NCBI RefSeq assembly: GCF_964031245.1 | Contig: NZ_OZ035017.1 | Location: 589,402 to 653,401 of the forward strand | DNA length: 64,000 bases | Direction: 5' to 3' | Origin: Rickettsiella endosymbiont of Miltochrista miniata | Lineage (GTDB): Bacteria; Pseudomonadota; Gammaproteobacteria; Diplorickettsiales; Diplorickettsiaceae | Shown: positions 28,388 to 37,379 of the stretch, one piece after another | How the letters are laid out: the number at the start of each line of letters is the position of its first letter | How positions within the stretch are numbered: the stretch's first letter is position 1 | Notes under the pieces: generated by a model | Seen by the model: the letters and a program-made list of their open reading frames with translations, nothing else | Told to the model about the DNA's origin: nothing | The model's database searches: none | Program-made: the position numbers and the translations under genes

Positions 28388-30520
28388 TTGAATAAAAGTA
28401 AAAGCAACTATCAATTATTTATACCAATTTTAGTAGGCACTACTGCATTTATAATTGTTACCGGAGGAAAAATTTTATGGCCCAATAACCTTAATTGGTT
28501 ATTTTTAAATGTAGATACAGCAGATGCTTTATACGCATGGCAATTTTATAGAAATACGCCCATATTCCAAAACCCTTTAGGAGCTAATTTCCCATATGGT
28601 ATGGGCATGGGAGGGGCACTAATCTATGCAGAACCACTTTTTATATTCGCGCTTCCATTTAAAATAATATCATCACTACTACCAACTTCATTTCAATATG
28701 AAGGCTTATGGATTTTATTATGTTTTATTTTGCAAGGGATATTTTCATGGAAATTATTAGAAAAAATTACTAATGACTCTTTGATAATTTTTTTTGGATG
28801 TATTTTTTTTGTTTTCTCTCCCCCATTGATTTGGCGCTTACATGCTTCTATACCATTTCTTGGCCATTGGTTAATATTGGCTGCAATATTATTTTACTTT
28901 TCCTCTAAATTTAAAAAATACGCATGGCCAATGCTATTAATGATTAGCAGCCTAGTACATCCATACTTTTTAATTATATTAGTAGTTTTATGGGGGGCAG
29001 ACATATTAAATCGCTGGCTATTTAAAGAGCAAGATTTTTTAAAATTTTTAAAATACATTATTGTGACTGTTTTAGTACTTTTTTTAACTATATCGCAAGC
29101 CGGTTATTTAATATTACATAGTGGTTTTGAAGGTCCCGGATTAGGTATTTATCGTATAAATTTATTATCTTTAATTGATCCAACGGACGGACTAGGTTTT
29201 ACTAGTTGGTCTCATATATTGAGGAATCAGCCAAAAATAACAGGAGAATTTTATGAAGGATTTGTGTATTTAGGTTTAGGCATGATTATTTTAAGTCTGT
29301 TTGCATTAGCTAAATTAATTCATCCAAAAAATTTTAAAATTATTTTTTGTTCCAAACGTATTATTTCTCTATTATGTATTACTTTTCTACTATTTATGTA
29401 TTCATTATCCACACATATCGCATTTGGAAAACATGAGCTATTTGAATATCAACTTCCTAGAATATTTAGTATATTTAGAGTTTCAGCACGTATGGCGCTT
29501 CCTTTTTATTATTTAATATATTTAGGAATTTTCTACTTAATTGTTAAAGGTTATAAAAATTCAATATCAAGAATATTAATTTTTATTTCGCTGGTATTTC
29601 AAATTGCAGACTCATCTGCTATATATAAAAATTTCAAAACAACTTTATCCTATTCCGCTCCTTACATTTCGCCATTAAAATCAAAGATTTGGATAGACGT
29701 TGCTAAAAAATATAAAAAAATAATTTATGTATTTCCAGAATTTAATTATAACTTACTTTCTCTTATTCATTATGCAGCGTTTAATAAATTAAATATTAAC
29801 ATAGGATATTTTGCAAGAATCGATTACAAACAGCTTAAAAAATCCAAAGACAATTTACTTAATACTTTTTTAAGCGGTAGGTTAGACAAAGATGCTATAT
29901 ATATTATTAATGATTCACCTATGCGAAAAATAGTTAGTAGCATAAAAATGAATACTTTTTACAAAGTAGTTAAAACGGATGGTTTCTATATATTATTACC
30001 CAATGCTCATGGTGTCTCAACTCGGGCGGACAGAGTAGACTGGTTAGACTACAAACAATATGAATATGGCACAAAAATTTTTTTTAGACAAGATATAAAT
30101 AATAATTTTAAAAATTATTTAATTTTAAATACTGGTTGGAGTTTCCCCGAAGATCAAGGAATATGGACTGATGGAAATAATGCAAATTTTTTTATAAATT
30201 TACCTAAAAAAACTTATTCAAACTTAATATTAACTATAGAGGCTTTACCTTTTCTATGTTTAAAGCACCCAACACTAACTGTTGACATTCTAGCAAATCA
30301 TAATTTGATTGGACATTTATATTATAAGTTAGATAACTTATCTAATATAAAGAAAATAATAATTTCTAAAAACCTCATTAAAGATGTCAAGATTTTAAAT
30401 CTTGAATTTATTTTAAAAAAACCTATTGCTCCAAATGAAGTTTCTTTAAGTTCTGATGCTCGTAGGTTGGGACTTTTTTTCTCATGGATATCTTTTGATG
30501 AGTATAAAATGGATTTATGA
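28388..30520 (+). CDS. DUF6311-type polytopic membrane protein, copy 2 (putative GT-C glycosyltransferase)
   Basis: 710 residues, a clear paralogue of the protein at 25050-27209: both share TGGKILWP, a PLG(A/T)N(F/Y)PYGMG segment, the QYxGxWxLLCFILQ stretch and the end SxDxRxLGLF. The best start is a TTG at 28388 with AAGGT 9 bases upstream; no ATG fits the N-terminus. Topology is as in copy 1, with a soluble C-terminal domain. The pair likely has different acceptor specificity. The region is among the most AT-rich of the window, with long A/T runs, which suggests acquisition or relaxed selection. Confidence 0.76.
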   Translation: MNKSKSNYQLFIPILVGTTAFIIVTGGKILWPNNLNWLFLNVDTADALYAWQFYRNTPIFQNPLGANFPYGMGMGGALIYAEPLFIFALPFKIISSLLPTSFQYEGLWILLCFILQGIFSWKLLEKITNDSLIIFFGCIFFVFSPPLIWRLHASIPFLGHWLILAAILFYFSSKFKKYAWPMLLMISSLVHPYFLIILVVLWGADILNRWLFKEQDFLKFLKYIIVTVLVLFLTISQAGYLILHSGFEGPGLGIYRINLLSLIDPTDGLGFTSWSHILRNQPKITGEFYEGFVYLGLGMIILSLFALAKLIHPKNFKIIFCSKRIISLLCITFLLFMYSLSTHIAFGKHELFEYQLPRIFSIFRVSARMALPFYYLIYLGIFYLIVKGYKNSISRILIFISLVFQIADSSAIYKNFKTTLSYSAPYISPLKSKIWIDVAKKYKKIIYVFPEFNYNLLSLIHYAAFNKLNINIGYFARIDYKQLKKSKDNLLNTFLSGRLDKDAIYIINDSPMRKIVSSIKMNTFYKVVKTDGFYILLPNAHGVSTRADRVDWLDYKQYEYGTKIFFRQDINNNFKNYLILNTGWSFPEDQGIWTDGNNANFFINLPKKTYSNLILTIEALPFLCLKHPTLTVDILANHNLIGHLYYKLDNLSNIKKIIISKNLIKDVKILNLEFILKKPIAPNEVSLSSDARRLGLFFSWISFDEYKMDL

Positions 30521-30579
30521 AAAAATTTACTGAACTTATTAACTTATTTTTATTAACTTTTTTACTTGTATGGTGTTAA
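30517..30579 (+). CDS. Possible 20-residue hydrophobic microprotein
   Basis: An ATG overlaps the stop of the preceding membrane-protein gene as ATGA and opens a 20-codon frame, MKKFTELINLFLLTFLLVWC, ending in TAA and followed by a run of T. It looks like a single membrane-spanning peptide. The overlap would allow coupled translation without its own ribosome site. It could equally be a chance frame in AT-rich DNA. Confidence 0.25.
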   Translation: MKKFTELINLFLLTFLLVWC

Positions 30580-30619
30580 TTTTTTTTAAGACTTTCTTTT
30601 ATCTCAAAAAGGAGTTTAC

Positions 30620-31579
30620 ATGAACTATGTTGTAACAGGCTGTGCGGGATTTATAGGAAGTCATTTAGTAGACCGACTACTGATACAAGGGCATCAGGTA
30701 GTGGGTATAGATGATTTATCTACAGGACATATGGAGTTTTTACAAGTAGCCAAACAATTCTCTTCTTTTAAATTTATTTTTGCTGATTGTCTTGATAGAA
30801 ATGCTTTGCTAGAAACTTTTCCAAAGCAATGCGATGCCGTGTTTCATTTTTCTGCTAATGCCGACGTTAAAGATGGAATTAAGCATACCAAAAAAGATTT
30901 AGAACAAAACACAATTGTGACCTTTAATATTTTAGATGCAATGCGAGTTAATGGAATTAAAAAAATAATTTTTCCATCCACGGGATCGGTTTATGGAGAA
31001 GCTGATATCTTTCCTACTCCAGAAAATGCACCATTTCCCATACAAACCTCCCTGTATGGAGCTTCTAAAGTGGCTGCAGAAGGTTTAATTCAAGCTTACA
31101 GTGAAGCTTTTAACATACAAGCTTATATTTTTCGTTTTGTATCAATTTTGGGTGAACGATATACACATGGGCATGTCATTGATTTTTATAAAAAATTAGA
31201 AAATGATTCTAATCAGTTAGAGATTTTAGGAGATGGTACTCAAGCTAAGTCTTATTTGTATATACAAGATTGTATTGACGCTATTTTTTTAACGTTAAAA
31301 AAAACTGATAAAAAAATTAATATATTTAATTTAGGTACAGACGAATACTGCCAAGTTAAAGATTCTATTGCCTGGATTTCTAAGGAATTAGGTGTGATGC
31401 CTGAATTAAATTATTTAGGTGGTAAAAAGGGATGGATAGGCGATAACCCTTTTATTTACTTAGACTGTAAAAAGATTCGTGAATTAGGGTGGCAACCTAA
31501 GTTTAGTATTCAACAAAGTATTATCAAAACCTTAAATTATTTAAGAAGAAATACCTGGCTAGTAGAGGCAAATGCATGA
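30620..31579 (+). CDS. NAD-dependent sugar epimerase/dehydratase (GalE-like)
   Basis: 319-residue extended SDR protein acting on a nucleotide sugar. NAD-binding GCAGFIGSH, the active-site serine/threonine region PSTGSVYGEA and the catalytic YGASK are all intact. It resembles UDP-glucose/UDP-GlcNAc 4-epimerases and related enzymes; exact substrate cannot be fixed. A strong ribosome site (AAAAAGGAG) precedes the ATG. Its stop overlaps the next gene by four bases (ATGA), starting the tightly packed operon of heptose-type genes. Confidence 0.85.
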   Translation: MNYVVTGCAGFIGSHLVDRLLIQGHQVVGIDDLSTGHMEFLQVAKQFSSFKFIFADCLDRNALLETFPKQCDAVFHFSANADVKDGIKHTKKDLEQNTIVTFNILDAMRVNGIKKIIFPSTGSVYGEADIFPTPENAPFPIQTSLYGASKVAAEGLIQAYSEAFNIQAYIFRFVSILGERYTHGHVIDFYKKLENDSNQLEILGDGTQAKSYLYIQDCIDAIFLTLKKTDKKINIFNLGTDEYCQVKDSIAWISKELGVMPELNYLGGKKGWIGDNPFIYLDCKKIRELGWQPKFSIQQSIIKTLNYLRRNTWLVEANA

Positions 31580-32898
31580 AAGTGGCTGTAGTGGGTTTAG
31601 GGCATCTGGGTTGTGTTACGGCGGCTTGCTTAACAAAGTTTGGGCATACTATAATTGCATATGATGAGGATCCTCAAGTAGTCGCTAACTTGAATCAAGG
31701 ATTTCCTCCAATTTATGAACCCGGATTGAACAAACTTATTATTGATGGAACAAGTAATAATATCCTAGAATTTACTAACATACCTCAGAAGTTAAAAGAT
31801 TTAGATATTATTTGGATAACCTATGACACCCCTCTGAATGATTTGGGTCAGGGTACTGTGAATGAAATTATAAATAAAATAAGTACTCTTTTTCCTTATT
31901 TTAAACAAAATTCATTAATTATTATTTCTTCACAAATACCAGTTGGCACTACTCAAAAAATAAAAACCTTTTTTTTTCATGATTACAATGACAAACAGGT
32001 CGATTTTGTTTACTCGCCAGAAAATTTACGTTTAGGTAAAGCAATAGATTTGTTTTTAAAACCTGATCGTTTAATTATGGGTATTCAGTTGGAATCTAAT
32101 AAAAAAATTATTGAAAATTTATTACTTCCCATTGTTGATAAAATACTTTGGATGTCAGTAGAATCAGCGGAAATGACTAAACATGCTATCAATGCTTTTT
32201 TAGCAACTTCGATTGTTTTTATTAACGAATTAGCTACATTATGTGAATATTATGGTGCAGACGCACATTCAATAACGCAAGGCTTAATGACAGATATCCG
32301 AATAGGACCTAATGCTTATTTAACACCAGGGAGTGCATTTTCAGGCGGGACCTTAACTCGAGATATTCATTATTTAATTCAACTAAGTGATGCTTGCAAA
32401 ATAAATTTTAATTTCTTTCAAGAAGTTTTGCAAAGCAATCAAAGACATATTTCTTGGATACAAACAAAAATAACTGAAAATATTAAAAGTCTTAAAGGTA
32501 AAAAAGTGGCTATTTTGGGATTAGCTTACAAACCAGGAACGGACTCTATAAGGCATTCTTTTACCATTAATCTTAGCTTATGGTTTAATACACAAGGTGC
32601 GATTGTTAATGCTTATGACCCTGTTATAAAGCATTTAACTTCTGATTTAGAACGGATCATTTATCTACAAAAAGATATTGATTCCGCTCTTTATGAAGCC
32701 GATATAGTTGTTATAGGAACTGAATGCCCAGAGTTTCTGAATATTAGAATAGATCAATTGGGCTCACAACTACCAATGCCCTATTTATTCGACATGAATG
32801 GTTTTTTAAGTCAACAATTAGAGGGTGAAGAAGCTATTAAGTATTTTAAAGTAGGCGGATGTAATAAAATACAACATACTAATGAAATTATTAAATAA
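31576..32898 (+). CDS. UDP-glucose/GDP-mannose dehydrogenase family protein lacking the catalytic cysteine
   Basis: 440 residues with the three-domain layout of nucleotide-sugar dehydrogenases: N-terminal NAD domain (MKVAVVGLGHLGCVTAACL), central domain and C-terminal UDP-binding domain (LGLAYKPGTDSIRHSF). In active enzymes the central loop reads GFGGSCFPKD; here the matching stretch is AFSGGTLTRD, so the nucleophilic cysteine is replaced by threonine and the lysine by arginine. Without the cysteine, two-step oxidation to an acid is not expected. It may do a single oxidation, an epimerisation through a keto intermediate, or serve another role. It overlaps both neighbours. Confidence 0.85.
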   Translation: MKVAVVGLGHLGCVTAACLTKFGHTIIAYDEDPQVVANLNQGFPPIYEPGLNKLIIDGTSNNILEFTNIPQKLKDLDIIWITYDTPLNDLGQGTVNEIINKISTLFPYFKQNSLIIISSQIPVGTTQKIKTFFFHDYNDKQVDFVYSPENLRLGKAIDLFLKPDRLIMGIQLESNKKIIENLLLPIVDKILWMSVESAEMTKHAINAFLATSIVFINELATLCEYYGADAHSITQGLMTDIRIGPNAYLTPGSAFSGGTLTRDIHYLIQLSDACKINFNFFQEVLQSNQRHISWIQTKITENIKSLKGKKVAILGLAYKPGTDSIRHSFTINLSLWFNTQGAIVNAYDPVIKHLTSDLERIIYLQKDIDSALYEADIVVIGTECPEFLNIRIDQLGSQLPMPYLFDMNGFLSQQLEGEEAIKYFKVGGCNKIQHTNEIIK

Positions 32899-33745
32899 AA
32901 AGGCGATTATCAGTGGCGCCAGTAAGGGGTTGGGAGCAGCTATCGCTAGAGCTTATGTAGTTGCTGGCGCTAGTGTGGTCATTTGTGCCAGAAATAATAT
33001 CGAACTATTAAAAAAACAAGCTGAGTTACAGACTATTTCTTTGGGTAGCAAAGTAATAGCTATCCCTACTGATATCTCATCACCAGAACAAATAGATTAT
33101 TTAATAAGAATAGCCGAAAAAGAGTTGGGTGGAGTAGATATTTTAGTTGCGAATGCTGCCATTTATGGACCTAAAGGACCGCTTGAAACACTTGATTGGC
33201 AAGCATGGAGTGAAGTGATAGATATTAATTTAAAGGGTACCGTCTTACAATGTAAAGCGGTAATTCCTTTGTTTAAAAGACAAAAAAAGGGAAAAATTAT
33301 TATTATTTCAGGTGGTGGAGCAACTAAGCCAATGCCGAATTTTACTGCCTACGCTGCTTCCAAAGCAGGTGTTATTCGCTTTTCTGAGACTTTGGCAAAT
33401 GAGTTACAAAAATTTAATATTGATGTGATGGCTATTTCCCCAGGCGCATTGAATACAGATTTTTTAGATGAGGTGTTGCGTGCTGGACCAGAAAAAGTAG
33501 GTGACAAGTTTTATCAAATTTCACTTAAACAAGCTAAAACAGGCGGCTCGTCGCTAGAATTAGCGGCAGACTTATCAGTTTATCTGGCCTCCGATGCTGC
33601 TGATGGTATTACGGGAAAATTAATTAGTGCCGTTTGGGATCCTTGGAAAAATTTACATGAATATTATCCAGAAATTGCTATGACGGATATTTATACTTTA
33701 CGTAGAATTAAACTTGAAAAACTTAAAATTATGAGGAATATATAA
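32882..33745 (+). CDS. Short-chain dehydrogenase/reductase
   Basis: 287-residue classical SDR. The cofactor motif is GASKGLGAAIARAY, NAA is in VANAAIYGPKG, the catalytic serine is in IIISGGGA and YAASKAG holds the tyrosine/lysine pair. The start overlaps the preceding gene by 17 bases. Its place between a sugar dehydrogenase homologue and a Gfo/Idh/MocA oxidoreductase suggests oxidation or reduction at one carbon of a nucleotide-bound or phosphorylated sugar, possibly heptose. The C-terminal tail after the Rossmann core (about residues 245-287) is longer than usual. Confidence 0.87.
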   Translation: MKLLNKKAIISGASKGLGAAIARAYVVAGASVVICARNNIELLKKQAELQTISLGSKVIAIPTDISSPEQIDYLIRIAEKELGGVDILVANAAIYGPKGPLETLDWQAWSEVIDINLKGTVLQCKAVIPLFKRQKKGKIIIISGGGATKPMPNFTAYAASKAGVIRFSETLANELQKFNIDVMAISPGALNTDFLDEVLRAGPEKVGDKFYQISLKQAKTGGSSLELAADLSVYLASDAADGITGKLISAVWDPWKNLHEYYPEIAMTDIYTLRRIKLEKLKIMRNI

Positions 33746-33746
33746 C

Positions 33747-34736
33747 ATGAATGTTGCAATTATTGGCTGTGGATTGATCGGTAATAAGCGTGCCCAATAT
33801 CTAAAAGGTGGAAATTTACTGTATTGTGTTGATATAAAAATTCAAAAAGCTCAAGCTTTGGCCAATAAAAACCCTGGTTGCCAAGTTCTATTGAGTTGGC
33901 AGGAAGTTATGATTAAACCAGAAATAGATATTGTTATTGTTGCCACGACACACGAGGTGCTTACTGAGATTAGTTTAGCGGCTATTGAAGCTGGAAAAAA
34001 TGTTTTAATTGAAAAACCTGGTGCCCGATTTAGTAAAGAATTAGAACCCGTTATTAAAAAAATGAAAAAATCAAATGTCATTGTAAAGGTTGGATTTAAT
34101 CATCGCTATCATAAAGCTTTATTAAAAGCCTACGAAATATATCAAAGAGGTGAGTTAGGCGAATTAATGTTTATTAGAGCTCGTTATGGTCATGGAGGTC
34201 GAATAGGTTATGATAAAGAATGGCGTTCGATTCCTGAGTTATCAGGGGGTGGAGAATTATTAGATAAGGGAATACACTTAGTTGATCTTTCGCGTTGGTT
34301 TTTAGGCGATTTTACTGAAATAAGTGGATTTGCTCACACTTATTATTGGGACAGACCTGTGGATGATAATGGATTTATTTTATTAAAAACTGCAACTAAG
34401 CAAACTGCTTTTTTACACGCCAGTTGTACAGAATGGAAAAATTTGTTTTCCTTTGAGATTTATGGAAAAAAAGGGAAACTAGATATTCAAGGATTAGGCG
34501 GAAGTTATGGGATAGAACGTTTAAGTTATTATAAAATGTTGCCACATATGGGTCCTCCTGAAACAAGTATGTGGGAATATCCTATGGGTGATGATTCGTG
34601 GCAGTTAGAATTTTCTGCTCTTTTAGATGATATCAAAAATCGACGTTCAACTAATCTTGGATTACAAGATGCTCATGCTGCTTTAACGATTGTAGAAAAA
34701 GTTGCACAAGGGTCGGGTTATGCTTATCACACGTAG
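33747..34736 (+). CDS. Gfo/Idh/MocA-family oxidoreductase
   Basis: 329 residues. The N-terminal Rossmann fold (VAIIGCGLIGNKRAQYL) is followed by the family's EKP motif in VLIEKPGARF and the histidine-containing GGGELLDKGIHLVDLSRWF, where the active-site lysine-aspartate-histidine part is found. Members oxidise or reduce sugar hydroxyl groups using NAD(P). It starts one base after the SDR stop and overlaps the kinase gene by 17 bases. Tight coupling to the HddA/HddC-like genes suggests it modifies the heptose or its nucleotide form. Confidence 0.88.
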   Translation: MNVAIIGCGLIGNKRAQYLKGGNLLYCVDIKIQKAQALANKNPGCQVLLSWQEVMIKPEIDIVIVATTHEVLTEISLAAIEAGKNVLIEKPGARFSKELEPVIKKMKKSNVIVKVGFNHRYHKALLKAYEIYQRGELGELMFIRARYGHGGRIGYDKEWRSIPELSGGGELLDKGIHLVDLSRWFLGDFTEISGFAHTYYWDRPVDDNGFILLKTATKQTAFLHASCTEWKNLFSFEIYGKKGKLDIQGLGGSYGIERLSYYKMLPHMGPPETSMWEYPMGDDSWQLEFSALLDDIKNRRSTNLGLQDAHAALTIVEKVAQGSGYAYHT

Positions 34737-35703
34737 CCCCTTAAGAATTTCTCTTGGTGGTGGAGGAACAGATTTACCTTCTTATTATCAAGAACATGGA
34801 GGTTTTTTAATTGCAGCAGCAATTGATAAATATGTTTATATCACTTTACATCAAACTTTTGTGGAAGAATTAATTATAAAGTATTCCAATTTAGAAAAAG
34901 TTACCAATACTGATGATATACAACATCCCATTATTCGCGAATCCTTAAAATTTATTGGTATAGAAGCGACTCATCTTGAAATTTCCAGTATGGCGGATAT
35001 ACCTGCAGGAACAGGATTAGGATCCTCGGGTAGTTTTACTACCGCACTTTTGAAAAATCTTCATGCTTTTAAAAAAAATTTAATTCATCCTCAGGATTTA
35101 GCCGAGCAAGCCTGTCATGTTGAATTAGAACGTTTGGGAGAACCTATCGGAAAACAAGATCAATACATAGCGGCTTATGGTGGATTAACCTGCTTCGAGT
35201 TTTTATCAGAGGGTAAAGTTAATGCTTTCCCACTAAAGATAGCCTCTGATACACTTTATCAACTTGAGGATAATTTATTGTTATTTTTTACCGGATATTC
35301 ACGTTCAGCCTCAACTATACTAAAAGAGCAGGATGAAAAAAGTAAAAATAATGATCGAGAAATGACCGAGCATTTACATTTTATAAAAGAAATAGCTTTT
35401 GAAAGTAAAGTGGCTTTAGAATCATGTAATTTAATTAATTTTTCTAACTTGATGAATAAGCATTGGATACATAAACAGACTCGATCCAAAAATATGAGTA
35501 ATGAAAAAATTACTCAATGGTATGAATTGGCGCTCAATAACGGCGCTTTAGGTGGAAAATTAATTGGTGCAGGTGGGGGAGGTTTTTTGATGTTTTTTGC
35601 AGATGATAAAGTTCTCTTACGTCGAGCTATGCGTGAAACTGGGTTGCAGGAAGTCCGATTTCGTTTTGATTTTGAAGGTACAAAATTAATCGCGCAATCT
35701 TGA
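34720..35703 (+). CDS. hddA: GHMP kinase, D-glycero-D-manno-heptose 7-phosphate kinase-like (HddA)
   Basis: 327-residue GHMP-superfamily kinase. RSPLRISLGGGGTDLPSYY at the N-terminus is the hallmark of the heptose-7-phosphate kinase HddA group, PAGTGLGSSGSFTTALL is the phosphate-binding loop, and KLIGAGGGGFLMFF is the third GHMP motif. HddA makes heptose 1,7-bisphosphate in the GDP-heptose branch. The ATG at 34720 is preferred over a TTG at 34702. Neighbouring nucleotidyltransferase and SIS isomerase complete much of the route; the bisphosphate phosphatase GmhB is not in the window. Confidence 0.85.
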   Translation: MLITRSPLRISLGGGGTDLPSYYQEHGGFLIAAAIDKYVYITLHQTFVEELIIKYSNLEKVTNTDDIQHPIIRESLKFIGIEATHLEISSMADIPAGTGLGSSGSFTTALLKNLHAFKKNLIHPQDLAEQACHVELERLGEPIGKQDQYIAAYGGLTCFEFLSEGKVNAFPLKIASDTLYQLEDNLLLFFTGYSRSASTILKEQDEKSKNNDREMTEHLHFIKEIAFESKVALESCNLINFSNLMNKHWIHKQTRSKNMSNEKITQWYELALNNGALGGKLIGAGGGGFLMFFADDKVLLRRAMRETGLQEVRFRFDFEGTKLIAQS

Positions 35704-35704
35704 A

Positions 35705-36397
35705 ATGATTACATTATTTCCTATCGTTATTTTAGCAGGAGGATTGGCTACTCGTTTAGGTGTACTATCACAAACTACTCCTAAATCTTTAATATTAGTG
35801 CATGAAGAACCCTTTATTGCTCATCAATTACGCTTACTAAAAAGCCAAGGATTTAAAAAAGTGATTTTATGTATCGGTTATTTAGGAAATTTAATTCGAG
35901 CATATGTCAAAAATGGTAAGCAGTTTGGTTTATCGGTAACATACTCGGAGGATGGGGAACAATTGTTAGGCACAGCGGGCGCACTATATAAAGCTTCATC
36001 CTTAGTACCTGAAAGTTTTTTTGTTTTATATGGTGATAGTTATTTAATGGTTGATTTTAAAGTCATTCAGAAAGCCTTTGAAAGGCAAAGTAAACCGGCG
36101 CTAATGACTGTTTTTAAAAATAATAACACTGGCGATATTAGTAATATCGAATACGGTGGAAAACATATTATTAAGTACGATAAAAAAAATAAAACGATTA
36201 ATATGAATTATATCGATTTCGGCTTGTCTTTATTTAAAAAAAATATTTTTAATTCTTTAAACCCATTTTATGATTTAGGTGATCTTTATAAAAAATTATT
36301 AATAGATAACCAATTGGCAAGCTACGAGGTTTTTCAACGTTTTTATGAAATTGGCTCAATTGACGGTTTAAATGAATTTAAAAATTTTATTAAATAG
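35705..36397 (+). CDS. hddC: Sugar-1-phosphate nucleotidyltransferase (HddC-like)
   Basis: 230-residue nucleotidyltransferase with the signature VILAGGLATRLGVLSQTTPKSL, the GYLGNLIRAYVKNGKQFG stretch and the metal-binding FFVLYGDSYLMVDF. In HddC and related enzymes it couples a heptose 1-phosphate to GTP. It starts one base after the kinase stop. The donor nucleotide cannot be proved from the sequence, but the HddA-like neighbour makes a GDP-heptose the best guess. Confidence 0.78.
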   Translation: MITLFPIVILAGGLATRLGVLSQTTPKSLILVHEEPFIAHQLRLLKSQGFKKVILCIGYLGNLIRAYVKNGKQFGLSVTYSEDGEQLLGTAGALYKASSLVPESFFVLYGDSYLMVDFKVIQKAFERQSKPALMTVFKNNNTGDISNIEYGGKHIIKYDKKNKTINMNYIDFGLSLFKKNIFNSLNPFYDLGDLYKKLLIDNQLASYEVFQRFYEIGSIDGLNEFKNFIK

Positions 36398-36408
36398 AAA
36401 ACAGTTTT

Positions 36409-36483
36409 ATGTCCAAAGGTTTTAAATGTCTAAAAAACTTCCCAGAATTAAGTGAAGAGAAGCACAAGAATTTTTTTATTTAG
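36409..36483 (+). pseudogene. Truncated N-terminal copy of the methyltransferase gene at 36606
   Basis: A 24-codon frame contains KNFPELSEEKHKNFF, which lines up with KQFPELTEEQKWIRDDF at the start of the next gene, including the same lead-in of lysines. It stops with TAG at 36481. This looks like the remnant of a duplicated or replaced methyltransferase, with the remainder lost. Confidence 0.6.
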
Positions 36484-36605
36484 ATTTTTAACGTTTATTT
36501 GATGAAATTTTTGTATAAGCCTTATTTTTAAACCAAGATAAAAATTAATTTTAAAATATTAATTAAACTAGATTTTGATGAATTCTTAATCAACGGATAA
36601 TACTC

Positions 36606-37349
36606 ATGAACAAAAGCTCAGTGGATAAATGGCCTAAACAGTTCCCAGAGTTGACCGAAGAACAAAAGTGGATTCGTGATGATTTTGTAAAATATTTATA
36701 CACAATTTTTCCAAAAAAATTTACTTTTCTTGAGCGTTTTAATAATAACTATATCATTAAAAATAGACCTGTAACATTTACTAAAACTTTAGAGATTGGT
36801 GCAGGCTTAGGCGAGCATATTTTTCATGAAAAACTTTCAAACATTCAGCGACAAAACTATGTTGCCCTTGAATTGAGAGAGAATATGGCAAAAGGTATAC
36901 GTTCTAATCATCCTGATGTTCAAGTTTGGGTAGGTGACTGTCAAAAAAAGATTCCTGCACAAGATCATGAATTTGATCGAATCATTGCATCGCATGTATT
37001 AGAACATCTCCCGAATTTGCCTAAAGCAATTAAAGAAATATATCGAATATGCCATAAACAACATGGAGTTTTTTCTGTTGTTATTCCATGCGAGGGTGGA
37101 TTTGGCTATTCTATTGGAAGAAAGATTTCTGTGCAAAGGATTTTTGAAAAACGCTATCAACAATCCTATAAATGGTTTATTGAACGCGAACATGTCAATG
37201 TACCTAAAGAAATTTTAGATGAAATTCTACCTTATTTTACATTAGAGTCGCGTGAATTTTTTCCATTAAAATTCTTACCTTATACCTGGTGTAATATTTC
37301 TATAGGGTTAAATTTTCGACCCAAACAGCATTTTGAGCTTGAAAGCTAG
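36606..37349 (+). CDS. Class I SAM-dependent methyltransferase
   Basis: 247 residues. The SAM-binding motif I is TLEIGAGLGEHIF, and motif IV is FDRIIASHVLEHLPNLPKAI. A C-terminal cap region may bind the substrate. The position between the nucleotidyltransferase and SIS isomerase genes suggests a sugar or sugar-lipid O-methyltransferase. The first part (about residues 1-40) is matched by a decayed copy just upstream. The substrate is unknown. Confidence 0.82.
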   Translation: MNKSSVDKWPKQFPELTEEQKWIRDDFVKYLYTIFPKKFTFLERFNNNYIIKNRPVTFTKTLEIGAGLGEHIFHEKLSNIQRQNYVALELRENMAKGIRSNHPDVQVWVGDCQKKIPAQDHEFDRIIASHVLEHLPNLPKAIKEIYRICHKQHGVFSVVIPCEGGFGYSIGRKISVQRIFEKRYQQSYKWFIEREHVNVPKEILDEILPYFTLESREFFPLKFLPYTWCNISIGLNFRPKQHFELES

Positions 37350-37379
37350 CGTTTTTTATTCAATTAAAATGGATTTTTT

